A stretch of 55,776 nucleotides of DNA from Verrucomicrobiota bacterium (GTDB lineage: Bacteria; Verrucomicrobiota; Verrucomicrobiia; Limisphaerales; JACQFS01), in assembly GCA_016199935.1 (NCBI GenBank), contig JACQFS010000157.1, positions 1 to 55,776 on the forward strand. The letters are read 5' to 3'. The translations under genes and the position numbers were made by a program. The notes below the pieces were generated by a model. That model searched no databases. It saw nothing but the letters and a program-made list of their open reading frames with translations, and had not been told where the DNA came from. Every line of letters begins with the position of its first letter. The stretch's first letter is position 1. Shown piece by piece: positions 6,403-15,802 of the stretch.

Positions 6403-8373
6403 TCACTGCGGCGTCGGCATCTTGCTCCCGAGCTTCAGGTATTCCCACACCGCGTTGATCTGCTTGTTCGCGTCGCCGCCGTGGACCTCCGTGAGCGGAC
6501 TCTGCGGGTAGTCGGAGAAATAAACCGGCATCTTCGTCTGCGGATCAATCAAGGTCGGGTTCATCAGCCAGCGGTCGTAGTAGGAACGCAGGATGCGCTC
6601 GCCGGTGTAGGCGAAGTTGATCCCCGCGCTCTCGAACACCTGCGTCGCGCCGAACTCCCCGACCGCGTGACACGCGATGCACGAGAACCCGCCGTCGCTC
6701 GACACGAGCTTGCGGCCGAGCTTCGACTCCGCGTCGTCCACCGGCGGCTCGGCGGGGGTGTTCGCCGGCTGGCCGTGCAACGCGGCAAGACCGTTCGCGA
6801 GCATCTCGGCGCGCGCGGGGAAACCGGGCATCCGTGATTCAAGCCAGTTGCGCGGTTTGTATTTCACTTTGCCCGCGATGAACTGGGCCGCCCATTCGGG
6901 CCGCAGCTTGCCGCCGAGAATCTCCAGCCGCGGGAAACCGTCCACCTGCCCGTGGCAGTTCGCGCATTGCAGCACGGCCGTCTGGCGCTGCGCGTATTCC
7001 GCCGGGGTATGGCGCGCGAGCGAAGCGCGGTCCGTTGCGGCGAACGCCGCCAGCGCCGCGCGCTCGTCCGCCGTGAGTGCGTAGAATGGCGCCTTGTCCT
7101 CCGCCTGCTCCGCAACGCACGCCTTCGTCCAGTTCGCCGCGGCGAGTTCGGCGAGCGGCTTTGCCTTGAACTGATTGTCCAGTTTGAGCGTGTGGCAGTT
7201 GAGGCAGCCCGTCGTCTGCACGAGCAGTTTGCCGTGCTCGGCGTCGCCCTTCGACGCGGCCACGGGCGCGTCGGCGTCGCTGTTCAACCACGCGGCGACG
7301 GCCTGCACCTCGTCGTCGGTGAAATGGAAGTTGGGCATCCGGCTCCACGCGTAGTGGACGTCCGGCAGCTTGAGGAAGGCGGCGAGGTAACCCTCGGGAA
7401 ATTTTTTCTTCACGTGCTTGAGCGCGGGACGCTTCGCGAGGTCCGGCTCGCTGCCCGGCAGACTGTGGCACAGCGCGCAATGCACCTTGGTCGCGAGTTC
7501 CTTGCCCATCTCAACCAGCTCCGGACTTGCCGCCTTCACGTTCGGGGCGACCTCGCTCGTCTTCAACGTGGCGAGAAAGGTGGCGATGTCCGCCGCGTCC
7601 TGCGCCGCGCTCGCGCCGTGGAGCATCTGCGGCATCCGCGCCGTCGCGCGGCCCGCCTTCGGGTCGGTGATCCATTTCGCCATCCACGCCTGGCCGCGCC
7701 GCGTGCCGATGCCCTCGAACGTCGGCGCGTCATACGCCAGTTCGGGCGAGCCGATGGCCGCGTCGCCGGCGATGTGGCACTTCACACAGCGCCTTTCAAA
7801 AATCAGCCCGCGCCCCTTCGCCGCGGCGAGCGACTTGGCGAGCGCCGCGTTGTCCGCCGCGTGCGTGAGCTGCCCATCGAGGATCGGCTGCGCGAAGCTA
7901 CCGCGCGGAATCCACTTCAGCCGCAGCCACGACTCGCCCGTGTCCGGCGAGGTGTAGCTGACCTTCAACGCGTTGGCCCCCTTGTTCAGGCGCACGGGCT
8001 TGGACGGCTCCGACTTCTTTCCGTCAGACTCCAGCACCACCGCGCCGCCGGCCTCGACCTTCACCGCGCCGTTCAACTCGGCGGCGAAGGCGTAGTCGCC
8101 GCGCAGGTCCACGTTCACGAAGCCTTCCCACGTCGCGGAAAATTTCCCGGCGGGCAGAAACGGCGAGACCGGCTGCCCGGCGGCGACGTGGAGCGCGACG
8201 TTCGGCAACACCGCGAGATCGCTCGCGCCGCCGACGGTGTAGGTCACCGCGAGGCCCGGCTCCGCCTTCGCCGCGGGCGCAGGCGCCTGCGCGAGGAGGG
8301 CGAGCGGGAGGAAAGCAAACGCGGCGAGGAATAGGCGGAGGCCGGCGGCGTGGGTGAAACGGGTGGTCTTCAT
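6403..8373 (-). CDS. Secreted PA14-domain, pentahaem c-type cytochrome protein
   Basis: 656 residues with a signal peptide (about 1-30). Residues 40-155 resemble a PA14-type carbohydrate-binding beta-barrel. Five CxxCH haem sites follow: CVKCH 196-200, CALCH 299-303, CLNCH 390-394, CANCH 470-474 and CIACH 565-569. Axial Met candidates lie in RMPQM, RMPNF, RMPGF and KMPVYF. Proteins joining PA14-like and cytochrome c domains are typical of Planctomycetes and Verrucomicrobia and probably pass electrons from periplasmic oxidation of sugars. The ATG at 8373-8371 is preferred to one 21 bp upstream because the signal peptide starts there. The adjacent beta-propeller (8949-11408) is a plausible partner. 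Confidence 0.88.
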   Translation of the reverse strand: MKTTRFTHAAGLRLFLAAFAFLPLALLAQAPAPAAKAEPGLAVTYTVGGASDLAVLPNVALHVAAGQPVSPFLPAGKFSATWEGFVNVDLRGDYAFAAELNGAVKVEAGGAVVLESDGKKSEPSKPVRLNKGANALKVSYTSPDTGESWLRLKWIPRGSFAQPILDGQLTHAADNAALAKSLAAAKGRGLIFERRCVKCHIAGDAAIGSPELAYDAPTFEGIGTRRGQAWMAKWITDPKAGRATARMPQMLHGASAAQDAADIATFLATLKTSEVAPNVKAASPELVEMGKELATKVHCALCHSLPGSEPDLAKRPALKHVKKKFPEGYLAAFLKLPDVHYAWSRMPNFHFTDDEVQAVAAWLNSDADAPVAASKGDAEHGKLLVQTTGCLNCHTLKLDNQFKAKPLAELAAANWTKACVAEQAEDKAPFYALTADERAALAAFAATDRASLARHTPAEYAQRQTAVLQCANCHGQVDGFPRLEILGGKLRPEWAAQFIAGKVKYKPRNWLESRMPGFPARAEMLANGLAALHGQPANTPAEPPVDDAESKLGRKLVSSDGGFSCIACHAVGEFGATQVFESAGINFAYTGERILRSYYDRWLMNPTLIDPQTKMPVYFSDYPQSPLTEVHGGDANKQINAVWEYLKLGSKMPTPQ

Positions 8374-8538
8374 GCGCTCAAATTGGAGGCGCAAATTGCC
8401 AGAATCTTTAGCGGAGGCAAAGGGGAAATGGAGCGAGCGACGATGTGGGCTCGACGCCCTGTCTCGTCGCGGCTAAGCTCCGACAGTCGCGCCGGTGCAG
8501 CAGCACAAAGTGCCGGCATCTGCTCCGAGTTTTTCATT

Positions 8539-8916
8539 ATGGCCGCAAACCTCGATTTAGGTCCAAACATTCAAGAGGATGATCCGATCCGTAAGTTCAT
8601 TCTCCTCGTCTTGTGGCAAGTGCAGGAGGATCGCGCTACGGAGTTGGTCATCGGCGTTACCTCTGCACCCGAGAGCGGCGCGCCCATCACATACAAGGTT
8701 GACGGAGTTTGGTATGAAATGACGCCGTTCCCATTGAACCTCCGGCCCAAGATCGTCGCCGAACTTGAACGAATGGCAAAACTGTCAACGGATGAAAAAT
8801 ACCCCAAGGATGGTGTGCTGGCTGAAAAAGTCGCGGGCATCTGGCTCATGTGGAGGCTCGTCGTTAAGGAGCCAAACGCGGAATGCGTGCTTACGCCCGT
8901 GCAACATGGTGATTGA
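8539..8916 (+). CDS. Small protein resembling the N2 domain of GspE/PilB-type ATPases
   Basis: 125 residues, without signal peptide or membrane segment. The pattern 'ATELVIGV...ITYKVDGVWYEM...LERMAKLS' matches the order of the N2 domain of type II secretion and type IV pilus assembly ATPases (A-S-D-I-H-I-E-P, then Y-R-I-D-G, then a helix ending M-A-x-L). The Walker A/B ATPase core that should follow is absent. The start is the ATG at 8539; the longer frame reaches into non-conserved sequence. The likeness is from memory of the motif, not from an alignment. It may be a stand-alone regulator or a relic. There are no secretion genes beside it. Confidence 0.5.
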   Translation: MAANLDLGPNIQEDDPIRKFILLVLWQVQEDRATELVIGVTSAPESGAPITYKVDGVWYEMTPFPLNLRPKIVAELERMAKLSTDEKYPKDGVLAEKVAGIWLMWRLVVKEPNAECVLTPVQHGD

Positions 8917-8948
8917 AACCGTTTCACCGAAATTAGCGAACGGGCTTT

Positions 8949-11408
8949 TTACGGAATCACGTGGATCGTCGCCATCACTTCCTGCTCGATGGGCGTGCCG
9001 TCCTTGGCCTTGAGCAGGAACTTGAGGAGCAACTGCTGCACGGGCTTCAGCCCCGGAATCTCCAGCGTCACGGTCTTGCCGTCGGCGGAGAGCTTGGCGG
9101 ACTTCACGTCGAGCTTGTCGTGGCCCAGCTTGCCGGGGTCGAGCGCGGAGACTTCGTGGGCACCATAGTTATTTTCCGGCCGCGGGGCGCGCACGACGTG
9201 GCCGTCGGGCGAGCGCATGTCATTGGCGAAGGTCTCGAGGTAGTTCCACATTTCCACGCCGTAATTCTGCACGTCCTTCGCGTCCGCCTCGGCGAGCGGC
9301 TGCGTGAAGGTGAGGTGCAGGCCGGCCTTGTCCACGCGGAGATCGCGCACGGTGTAGAGCGGCTTGCCGGTGTAGCGCACGCGGTCGAAGCCGCCCTCGC
9401 GCGCGGCGACAGTCTGCCAGCCGCGCAGGCCCATGACGTAAAGCTGGCCGTCCTTGGGATTGAAACGCGGGCGCATCGCGGAGGAGGTGAACTTCACCGG
9501 TATCCGCACCGCCCCGCCCTGCATGAGGTCGCCGGCTTTTTGTTTCATGATGAGGTAGAGCGCGCACTGGCCGTAGCTCGTGTGGAGCAACTCGCCCGAG
9601 AGCGGCCCCCATTTGTCGCCGGTCACCCACGCCTGGCCGCCGCCGGAATTGTCCCAGCCCTTGGAGAACCACATGAGCGGCGTGCGCTTGTTCGGATTCG
9701 CGCGGATGTCGGAATCCGGCTGCACGATGGACTGGCCGCCGGGCTTCACCCAATCGAGCGGGCACACGGGCACCCACGTGCCCTCGTTGTCGCTGCTGGT
9801 CACCTGCCCGTCGGGGCTGACGCCGATGCCGTTGGGCGCGCGGAAGCCGCGGGCATACACGTCGAGGTTTTTTCCGTCCTTGGAAACCTTCAGGATCGCG
9901 CCGGCGTGCTCGGTGATGGTGCCGAAATTAAAACTCCCGCCGTCGTCGCCCGGCAGCGTGCCGAAGCCGCGCCCGCCGCCGCGCACGGGGCCGGCCTTGG
10001 CGAAATAAAAATTCCCGTCGCGATCCGTCTGGAGGTCGAAGACGAATTCGTGAAAGCCGGTGGAGGAGGTGATCTGGTTGTTGAAGTTCTCGTAGTAGTC
10101 GCACTCGCCATCGCCGTTGAGGTCGTGGTAGCGCGTGATCTGGTCGCGGCCCGAGGTGTAGATCACGTCGTCCACGATCTTGAGGCCGAGCGTCTCGAAG
10201 CCGCCCGAGGCGAAGCGCCGCCACGTGAGCTTCTCCAGCTTGTCGTCAATGCCGGAGACGATCCACACGTCGCCGTCCCATGTGCAGACGGCGGCGCGTT
10301 TGCCGTCGGAGAAAAAGTCGAACGCGCTCGGGCGGAAGCGGCGGTCCCACGGATTTTTTTCCGGCACGGGCAAAACGTCGGTCACGTAGGCGCCGTCGCG
10401 CGAACTGCTCATCTCGAGGATGCCGTGCGTCTCGACGGTCTGCGGCCAGCGCGCGGGGCCGCCCTTCTCGAACGCCGGCATCTCTGGCTTGCCCTTGAGC
10501 AGCGACGCGAACTTGTCCTGCTCCGCCTGCTCGCCGCGCCAGAGCACGAGTTGGAAGAGCGAGGCCGGCGTGCCCTTCGCGATCTTCATCACGATGCGAT
10601 TCCTGTCGGCGATGGCGAACGTCACGCCCGCGGGCGCGCCGACGAGGCCGGCGGAGAGGATGCAGCAATCGCCCTTGAGCAGCGACGCGACGCGGCCCTC
10701 GACCTTGCCGTCGGCGTCCTCCATTTCGCAGACCATCATCGCGAGGTCGCGCGTGGCGGTTTCGGTTTTGAAATTGCGGACGAAGCCGGTCAGCCCGTCC
10801 GCGGCGGTGGTCGTGGGATGCTCCCAGACTTTCGTCCCGCCGACGGTGTAGTGGAGCACGACCTTTTCGCCGACGAGGTAGAGGCCATTCCAGCGGCCCT
10901 GCGCCTCGGGGATGGGACCGAAGGGTTCCTTGCGCGGATCCTTGAACGAGCCGCTCGCGTCCGCCCAGCCCGGCAGCATCGGGGTGCCGAAACGCTGCTC
11001 GCCCGCAATGACCGGCCAGCCCCCGTGCATGCCGTTGAACGTGACGCCGTAGAACTGCATATAGTTCCCCGTCCAGCCGGCGGAAACGCGGAGGAGATCG
11101 GTGTCGAAGCAAATGTTCGCGCCGTTGGCGAGCTTGATGGCGATCCCCTTCATCGCGTTGTCGCCGGGTTTGGCGGCGCGGTCGGCGATCGGTTTTCCAT
11201 CGGGCGAGAGCGCCGGCCGGCCGTAACGATCCACGCGCGGCGCGGTGTTGGTGACGATGCGCGAGCCGACCACGGAAATCTGGAACGGAAAATCCTGCTC
11301 GAATGGGAGGAGTTGCTTCGGCGCGGGCGCGGGTGCCGGCGCGGCCAAAGCATTGATGGCGGCGAGCACGGGCGCGAGGAGCTGAAGCAGGGGACGGACT
11401 TTTTGCAT
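8949..11408 (-). CDS. Large secreted beta-propeller (sugar-dehydrogenase-like) protein of PVC type
   Basis: 819 residues with a signal peptide (about 1-22). An N-terminal region (about 25-330) carries blocks such as WTGNYMQFYGVTFNGMHGG, a style common in PVC secreted proteins (recalled as DUF6797). A region of about 340-650 contains blade-like repeats (TWDGDVWIVSG, LKIVDDVIYTSGRDQ, DRDGNFYFAKAG, GFRAPNGIGVSPDG), as in soluble PQQ glucose/sorbosone dehydrogenase-like propellers. The C-terminal part has a beta-sandwich look. Four cysteines occur, but there is no haem motif. It likely acts in the periplasm in sugar oxidation with the nearby cytochrome. The start is the ATG at 11408-11406. Confidence 0.8.
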   Translation of the reverse strand: MQKVRPLLQLLAPVLAAINALAAPAPAPAPKQLLPFEQDFPFQISVVGSRIVTNTAPRVDRYGRPALSPDGKPIADRAAKPGDNAMKGIAIKLANGANICFDTDLLRVSAGWTGNYMQFYGVTFNGMHGGWPVIAGEQRFGTPMLPGWADASGSFKDPRKEPFGPIPEAQGRWNGLYLVGEKVVLHYTVGGTKVWEHPTTTAADGLTGFVRNFKTETATRDLAMMVCEMEDADGKVEGRVASLLKGDCCILSAGLVGAPAGVTFAIADRNRIVMKIAKGTPASLFQLVLWRGEQAEQDKFASLLKGKPEMPAFEKGGPARWPQTVETHGILEMSSSRDGAYVTDVLPVPEKNPWDRRFRPSAFDFFSDGKRAAVCTWDGDVWIVSGIDDKLEKLTWRRFASGGFETLGLKIVDDVIYTSGRDQITRYHDLNGDGECDYYENFNNQITSSTGFHEFVFDLQTDRDGNFYFAKAGPVRGGGRGFGTLPGDDGGSFNFGTITEHAGAILKVSKDGKNLDVYARGFRAPNGIGVSPDGQVTSSDNEGTWVPVCPLDWVKPGGQSIVQPDSDIRANPNKRTPLMWFSKGWDNSGGGQAWVTGDKWGPLSGELLHTSYGQCALYLIMKQKAGDLMQGGAVRIPVKFTSSAMRPRFNPKDGQLYVMGLRGWQTVAAREGGFDRVRYTGKPLYTVRDLRVDKAGLHLTFTQPLAEADAKDVQNYGVEMWNYLETFANDMRSPDGHVVRAPRPENNYGAHEVSALDPGKLGHDKLDVKSAKLSADGKTVTLEIPGLKPVQQLLLKFLLKAKDGTPIEQEVMATIHVIP

Positions 11409-11529
11409 AAGCGCAGGGGACGGTTCCAAACGCGGCCGTTTCCGTCAAACACTCCCGCACCTCTTTCGCGCCACAGAAACCTTTTGACCGCAACTCGCGC
11501 ATCGTTATTCTCTGCGCCCTGTTTGCTTT

Positions 11530-12783
11530 ATGGCGAAACTGACTGTCAAAGACCTGAATCTGCGCGGCAAGCGCGTCTTCGTGCGCGTGGACTACAACGT
11601 GCCGATGGAGGAGCAGGACGGCCAGATGGTCATCAACGACGCGACGCGCATCAAGGAGACGCTGCCCACGCTCGAATTTCTGATCGCCCAGGGCGCGCGC
11701 CTCATCCTCGCCGCGCATCTCGGCCGGCCCAAGGGCCAGCGCGAGCCTTCGATGTCGCTCCGGCCCGTCGCCGCGAAGCTCGCCGAAATGCTCGGCCGCC
11801 CGGTCGCGTTCGTGGATGATTGCATCGGCGAAAAAGTCGAGAAGACGGCCGGCGTGCTGAAGGACGGCGACATTCTGCTGCTCGAAAACGTCCGCTATTA
11901 CAACGAGGAGGAGGCCAACGATCCCGCGTTCGCCGAGAAGCTCGCGAAGATCGCGGACGCTTACGTGAATGACGCGTTCGGCGCGGCGCATCGCGCGCAC
12001 GCGAGCACGGAAGGCGTGGCGCGCATCGTCGCGAAGCGCGGCGGCAAGTGCGCGGCAGGTCTGCTGATGGAGCGCGAGTTGAAATTTCTCGGCGACGAGT
12101 TGGAGAAACCCGCGAAACCGTTCGTCGTGATCCTCGGCGGCGCGAAGGTGAGCGACAAGATCAAGGTCATTGACCGCCTGCTGGAGAAGGCCGACACGAT
12201 TCTCATCGGTGGCGCGATGGCTTACACGTTCAAGCTCGCGCAAGGTTTCAAGGTCGGGAAGTCGCTCGTCGAGCCGGACAAAACCGACGTGGCGAAGGCC
12301 GCGCTGGAAAAGGCGAAGGCGCGCGGCGTGCAGTTCCTCCTGCCGACGGACAACACCGTCGTCACGACGGTGAAGACCGACAAGCTGAACAAAAAGGGCA
12401 AGCCCATCATGGAGTTCACCAACCCGCGCACCAACGCGGAGCCGAACATCCCCGACGCCGAGGAAGGCGTGGACATCGGCCCCGCGACGGCGGTGGCGTT
12501 TCGCGAGGCAATCCTCGGTGCGAAGACGATTCTGTGGAACGGCCCGATGGGAATTTTTGAGGACAAACGTTTCGCCATCGGCACCAACGCCGTCGCGCAG
12601 GCCGTCGTCGAGGCGACCGCGAAGGGCGCGAAGAGCATCATCGGCGGCGGCGACAGCGTGAAGGCGTTGAACCAGGCCGGCCTCGGCGACCAGGTGACCT
12701 TCATGAGCACCGGCGGCGGCGCGAGCCTCGAGTTCCTCGAAGGCGCGGCGCTGCCCGGCGTCGCGGCGCTGAGCGAAAAATAG
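11530..12783 (+). CDS. pgk: Phosphoglycerate kinase
   Basis: A 417-residue cytoplasmic glycolytic enzyme that transfers phosphate from 1,3-bisphosphoglycerate to ADP. RVDYNVP (about 19-25) and HLGRPKG (about 64-70) form the substrate site. The C-terminal GGGDSVKA and STGGGASLEFLEG motifs bind nucleotide. Length is normal for bacteria. It is first in the order pgk-tpiA-secG, a common bacterial arrangement, with 34 bp to tpiA. A half heptamer repeat fills that gap. Confidence 0.98.
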   Translation: MAKLTVKDLNLRGKRVFVRVDYNVPMEEQDGQMVINDATRIKETLPTLEFLIAQGARLILAAHLGRPKGQREPSMSLRPVAAKLAEMLGRPVAFVDDCIGEKVEKTAGVLKDGDILLLENVRYYNEEEANDPAFAEKLAKIADAYVNDAFGAAHRAHASTEGVARIVAKRGGKCAAGLLMERELKFLGDELEKPAKPFVVILGGAKVSDKIKVIDRLLEKADTILIGGAMAYTFKLAQGFKVGKSLVEPDKTDVAKAALEKAKARGVQFLLPTDNTVVTTVKTDKLNKKGKPIMEFTNPRTNAEPNIPDAEEGVDIGPATAVAFREAILGAKTILWNGPMGIFEDKRFAIGTNAVAQAVVEATAKGAKSIIGGGDSVKALNQAGLGDQVTFMSTGGGASLEFLEGAALPGVAALSEK

Positions 12784-12788
12784 TCCGC

Positions 12789-12816
12789 TTACGAATCACT
12801 CCTTACTCGTTACGAA
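12789..12816. repeat. Four heptamer steps in the pgk-tpiA gap
   Basis: The units ttacgaa, tcactcc, ttactcg and ttacgaa fill the gap up to one base before the tpiA start codon. The wording matches the right-hand arms at 15772-15799, 49444-49471 and 54762-54789. The opposite arm is missing here. Confidence 0.75.
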
Positions 12817-12817
12817 C

Positions 12818-13585
<768 letters not shown>

Positions 13586-13597
13586 GCAAAATAATTT

Positions 13598-14041
13598 ATG
13601 GGCATCCTCATCGCACTCCTCACGTTCATCCTCGTGGTGAACTGTCTCTTCCTCATCCTGCTCGTCCTCGTGCAGCTTCCGAAAAAGGACGCCGGCGCGG
13701 GCATGGCGTTCGGCGCGGGCGCGGGCGACGCGCTCTTCGGCGCCGGCTCGGGCAACGTGCTGACCAAGGTGACCAAATATTCCGCCGGCATCTTCCTTGG
13801 GCTGTCGGTGCTGCTCTCGGTGATGAACATCAACCACCACAAGAGCACGGGCAGCTCGGACGAGTTGCGCCGCGAACTGGAGAAAAAAGCGAAGGTGCCC
13901 GCCGCCATGCCGGCTGCGACCGCGCCGGTGCAGCAACCGGCTGCCACTCCCGTCGCGACGAATCTCGGCGCGCCGAGTAACTTCACGATCGACCTGCCGA
14001 AGCCGGCCGCCGCGCCCGCACCCGCGCCGCAGAAGAAGTAA
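13598..14041 (+). CDS. secG: Preprotein translocase subunit SecG
   Basis: 147 residues. Two membrane helices (about 1-24 and 56-76) are joined by a Gly-rich cytoplasmic loop with the typical 'FGxGxGDxLFGxGxxNVLTK' pattern of SecG. A long Ala/Pro-rich tail (about 95-147) is unusual compared with the compact SecG of E. coli, although such tails are frequent in some phyla. It assists SecYE/SecA-driven export in the inner membrane. It is last in the pgk-tpiA-secG operon, ending 21 bp before a strong terminator. Confidence 0.93.
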   Translation: MGILIALLTFILVVNCLFLILLVLVQLPKKDAGAGMAFGAGAGDALFGAGSGNVLTKVTKYSAGIFLGLSVLLSVMNINHHKSTGSSDELRRELEKKAKVPAAMPAATAPVQQPAATPVATNLGAPSNFTIDLPKPAAAPAPAPQKK

Positions 14042-14062
14042 TTTCGCCGACCTGAAGTCGCG

Positions 14063-14100
14063 AGCGCCGCCGGAAAAATTCCGGCGGCGCTTTGTTGTTT
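14063..14100 (+). terminator. Rho-independent terminator after secG
   Basis: A perfect 13-bp stem (14063-14075 with 14079-14091) with a 3-nt AAA loop is followed by a T-rich run (ttgttgttt). It ends the pgk-tpiA-secG unit. The next repeat hairpin starts three bases later. Confidence 0.93.
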
Positions 14101-14102
14101 CA

Positions 14103-14189
14103 GGGATGAGGGATGAGGTATGAAGGATGACCACAAGCCGATGCGCTGGCTCCGTTTCATACTTCATACCTCAGCCCTCATCCTTCTGG
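14103..14189. repeat. Iterated-heptamer inverted repeat overlapping the start of the peptide-binding protein gene
   Basis: Arm one consists of gggatga, gggatga, ggtatga and aggatga (14103-14130). Arm two consists of tttcata, cttcata, cctcagc, cctcatc and cttctgg (14155-14189). The arms are mutually complementary. Arm two encodes most of the lipoprotein signal peptide, and arm one contains an alternative upstream ATG. Confidence 0.88.
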
Positions 14190-15736
14190 CCGCCTGCTCC
14201 GGCTCGGGGCCGCGCGCCGATCTCGTCATCCTCAACGGCGCCGAGCCGGAGTCGCTCGATCCCGGCATCGTCACCGGGCAGCCGGACATTCGCGCCAGCG
14301 GCGCGCTCTTCGAGGGGCTTACGCGCTACGACGCGAAGACGGGCGAGCCCATCCCGGGCCTCGCGGAGCGCTGGGACATTTCGGAGAATCGGAAAACCTA
14401 CACCTTCCACCTCCGCTCGAACGCCGTGTGGTCCACTGGCGAACCGATCACGGCGCGCGACTTTGTTTACTCCTGGCTCCGCGTGCTCGCGCCCGAGCTG
14501 GCGGCGGAATACTCGGGCCAGCTTTTTTTCATCAAGAACGCCGAGGAGTTCAACACGGGCAAGCTCACCAACGCCGCGCTCGTCGGCGTCCACGCGCTCG
14601 ACGACCGCACGCTGCGCGTCGAGCTGCACAGTCCGATTCCGTTTTTCCTGAGTCTTTGCGCGTTCAGCACGCTGGCCGTTGTGCCTCAATCGCACATCGA
14701 GAAACACGGCGACCGCTGGCTCTCGGTGCAACCGATTCCTTGCAGCGGCGCCTACGAGCTCGTCGAGTGGCGGCTCAACGACCGCATCCGCGTCCGCAAA
14801 AACCCGCGCTACTGGGACGCCGCGAACACGCGCAACTCCGTCGTGGACCTCCTCCCCGTCAGCTCGCCGAACACCGCGCTGAATCTTTTCCTCAAAGGCG
14901 AGGCTGACATCGTGTGGGACAAAACACTCGTGCCCGTCGAGTTGCTCGACGCGCTGCGGCAGCGGCCGGATTTTCACAGCTTCGATTACATCGGCACCTA
15001 CTTCATCCGCTTCAACCTCACGAAGGAACCTTTCAAAGACGTGCGCGTGCGTCAGGCACTCGCGCTTGCGGTGGACAAGCGCCGACTCGTCGAGCGCATC
15101 ACGCGCGGTGGCGAGCGCGTCGCGGAAAGTTTCACGCCGCCCGGCACCGCCGGCTACGCGCCGCCCGCGGGCCTCGGCTACGATCCGGCGCGCGCGCGCC
15201 GCCTGCTCGCCGAGGCGGGCTATCCCGGCGGCAAGGGCTTTCGCCGTTTTGACTACCTCATGAACTCCGCGGCCGGCGGCGGCGCGAAGATCGACGAAAA
15301 AATCGGCGTCGAGCTGCAGGCGATGTGGAAACAGGAGCTCGGCCTCGACGTCGAGCTGCGCACGCAGGAGTGGAAGGTCTATCTCGCCTCGCAGCGACAG
15401 CTCGATTACGACACGTGCCGCAGCAGTTGGATCGGCGACTACAACGACGCGAACACGTTCCTCGACATGTTCATGAGCAATAACGGCAACAACCGCACCG
15501 GCTGGAAGAGCGAGCGCTACGACGAGCTCGTGCGCCGCGCGAACCAGCAGCCCGACCCGCGCGAGCGCGAGCGCATTTTCCAATCCGCCGAGATGCTGCT
15601 GCTGCGCGAGGAAACGGTGGTCGCGCCCATTTATTTTTACGCCGGATTTTTCGCCTTCGACACGAACCGGATCGAGGGCATCTGGCCGAACATCATTGAC
15701 CAGCATCCGATCAATGCGATTGGGCGTAAGAAGTAA
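14141..15736 (+). CDS. oppA: ABC transporter periplasmic oligopeptide-binding lipoprotein
   Basis: 531 residues of solute-binding protein family 5 (OppA/DppA). The signal peptide ends in the lipobox L-A-A-C with Cys19, so it is anchored in a membrane as a lipoprotein. Hallmarks are EPESLDPG near the mature start, the FxGLxRYD-type segment, DFVYSWLRVL, and LALAVDKRRLVERI with TPPGTAGY towards the middle. It captures peptides for the two permeases encoded downstream. The ATG at 14141 is preferred over the one at 14120 because it gives a standard signal peptide. Oddly, residues 5-16 are encoded by heptamer repeats and the last codons plus the stop by another repeat (15724-15751). Confidence 0.9.
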   Translation: MRWLRFILHTSALILLAACSGSGPRADLVILNGAEPESLDPGIVTGQPDIRASGALFEGLTRYDAKTGEPIPGLAERWDISENRKTYTFHLRSNAVWSTGEPITARDFVYSWLRVLAPELAAEYSGQLFFIKNAEEFNTGKLTNAALVGVHALDDRTLRVELHSPIPFFLSLCAFSTLAVVPQSHIEKHGDRWLSVQPIPCSGAYELVEWRLNDRIRVRKNPRYWDAANTRNSVVDLLPVSSPNTALNLFLKGEADIVWDKTLVPVELLDALRQRPDFHSFDYIGTYFIRFNLTKEPFKDVRVRQALALAVDKRRLVERITRGGERVAESFTPPGTAGYAPPAGLGYDPARARRLLAEAGYPGGKGFRRFDYLMNSAAGGGAKIDEKIGVELQAMWKQELGLDVELRTQEWKVYLASQRQLDYDTCRSSWIGDYNDANTFLDMFMSNNGNNRTGWKSERYDELVRRANQQPDPRERERIFQSAEMLLLREETVVAPIYFYAGFFAFDTNRIEGIWPNIIDQHPINAIGRKK

Positions 15737-15799
15737 GGAGTAATCCGTAATCCAGAAACCAGACCAGCTCCTTTACGAATTACTCCTTACTCATCACGC
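15724..15799. repeat. Iterated-heptamer inverted repeat between oppA and oppB
   Basis: Arm one: gcgtaag, aagtaag, gagtaat and ccgtaat (15724-15751), which includes the oppA stop codon at 15734-15736. Arm two: tttacga, attactc, cttactc and atcacgc (15772-15799), ending four bases before the oppB ATG. Similar words occur at 49392-49471 and 54699-54789. Confidence 0.9.
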
Positions 15800-15802
15800 C
15801 CC

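Noticed and set aside
8961-11819. A 952-residue open frame on the plus strand
   Set aside because: It is antisense to the beta-propeller gene and runs on into pgk. High GC at third positions keeps the opposite frame open; the composition (Arg/Ala/His/Val-rich) matches no protein family.
14120-14140. Start of the peptide-binding protein at the ATG at 14120
   Set aside because: It would add a charged extension (KDDHKP) before a standard lipoprotein signal peptide; the ATG at 14141 gives the usual layout.
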